Translations under genes and position numbers: made by a program
Shown here: piece after piece, positions 63,898 to 64,000 of the stretch
Numbering within the stretch: the first letter of the stretch is position 1
Layout: each line of letters begins with the position of its first letter
Notes under the pieces: model-generated
The model's input: only the letters and a program-made list of their open reading frames with translations
Databases searched by the model: none
What the model was told of the DNA's origin: nothing
Source of the DNA: Sphingomonas sp. LY54
Lineage (GTDB): Bacteria; Pseudomonadota; Alphaproteobacteria; Sphingomonadales; Sphingomonadaceae
Reading direction: 5' to 3'
Assembly: GCF_035594035.1 (NCBI RefSeq)
Contig: NZ_CP141588.1
Span: forward strand, 2,634,501-2,698,500
DNA length: 64,000 nucleotides

Positions 63898-64000
63898 CTA
63901 GTCGATGCGCATCGCCACTTCGGCCAGCGCCCCGGCCTCGAGCAGCAGGCTGTCGTCGACACTGCCGGTGGCGGTGCGCTCGCGGCCGACGATGACGAGG
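63898..64000 (-). CDS. C-terminal end of an unidentified protein
   Basis: A leftward frame enters from the right edge and stops with TAG at 63898-63900, giving the last 34 residues, LVIVGRERTATGSVDDSLLLEAGALAEVAMRID. The composition and GC-rich third positions look coding. There is too little sequence to name the family. Confidence 0.5.
   Translation of the reverse strand, partial: LVIVGRERTATGSVDDSLLLEAGALAEVAMRID

Overview
The window reads as a chromosomal segment of a GC-rich alphaproteobacterium, most likely a sphingomonad (Sphingomonadaceae or a close relative). The clues are third codon positions that are mostly G or C, the division cluster order with murB between murC and ddl, the argS / SPOR protein / nagZ neighbourhood, promoters of the alphaproteobacterial general-stress sigma factor EcfG, and CcrM-type GANTC and DnaA-box signals near division genes. 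I saw no tRNA, rRNA, CRISPR array, prophage or insertion sequence.

Layout. (1) 1-5853: galactose / D-galactonate catabolism: 2-dehydro-3-deoxygalactonokinase (cut by the left edge), an SMP-30 lactonase, a GH1-like glycosidase, galactonate dehydratase and an aldose 1-epimerase, with two small unrelated genes between them. (2) 5941-8228: a NarL-type two-component pair. (3) 8280-15525: a CoA-dependent aromatic pathway, best read as 2-aminobenzoyl-CoA (anthranilate) degradation: fused monooxygenase/reductase, SDR dehydrogenase, enoyl-CoA hydratase, acyl-CoA dehydrogenase, RidA deaminase and CoA ligase. Two palindromic repeats lie in its gaps. (4) 15619-30143: mostly housekeeping: panB, yfgM-bamB-der-tusA, an Hpt protein, a DUF418 membrane protein, bfd-bfr with a Fur-box-like site, purL, a VOC protein, an MliC-like lipoprotein and two membrane proteins. 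(5) 30414-48694: a complete dcw cluster (mraZ to ftsZ), nearly every gene overlapping the next by 1-4 nt, with cell-cycle-type signals before mraZ and ftsZ. (6) 48804-57778: TPR/SPOR protein, dGTPase-like protein, NAD-binding protein, argS, a second SPOR protein, nagZ, a GST and small membrane proteins. (7) 57782-64000: an accessory region of small lipoproteins and hydrophilic stress-type proteins.

The most interesting part is region 7. Three small lipoproteins with the same two-cysteine plan lie among a structured intergenic element that carries a 14-nt match to the complement of the 16S rRNA 3' end and a terminator for leftward transcription. Just downstream, several GGAAC-N16/17-cGTT sites (EcfG promoters) stand in front of a run of small disordered or helical proteins. 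One site works on both strands, and two are placed so that the transcripts would be leaderless. This looks like a compact general-stress-response island of mostly uncharacterised proteins.
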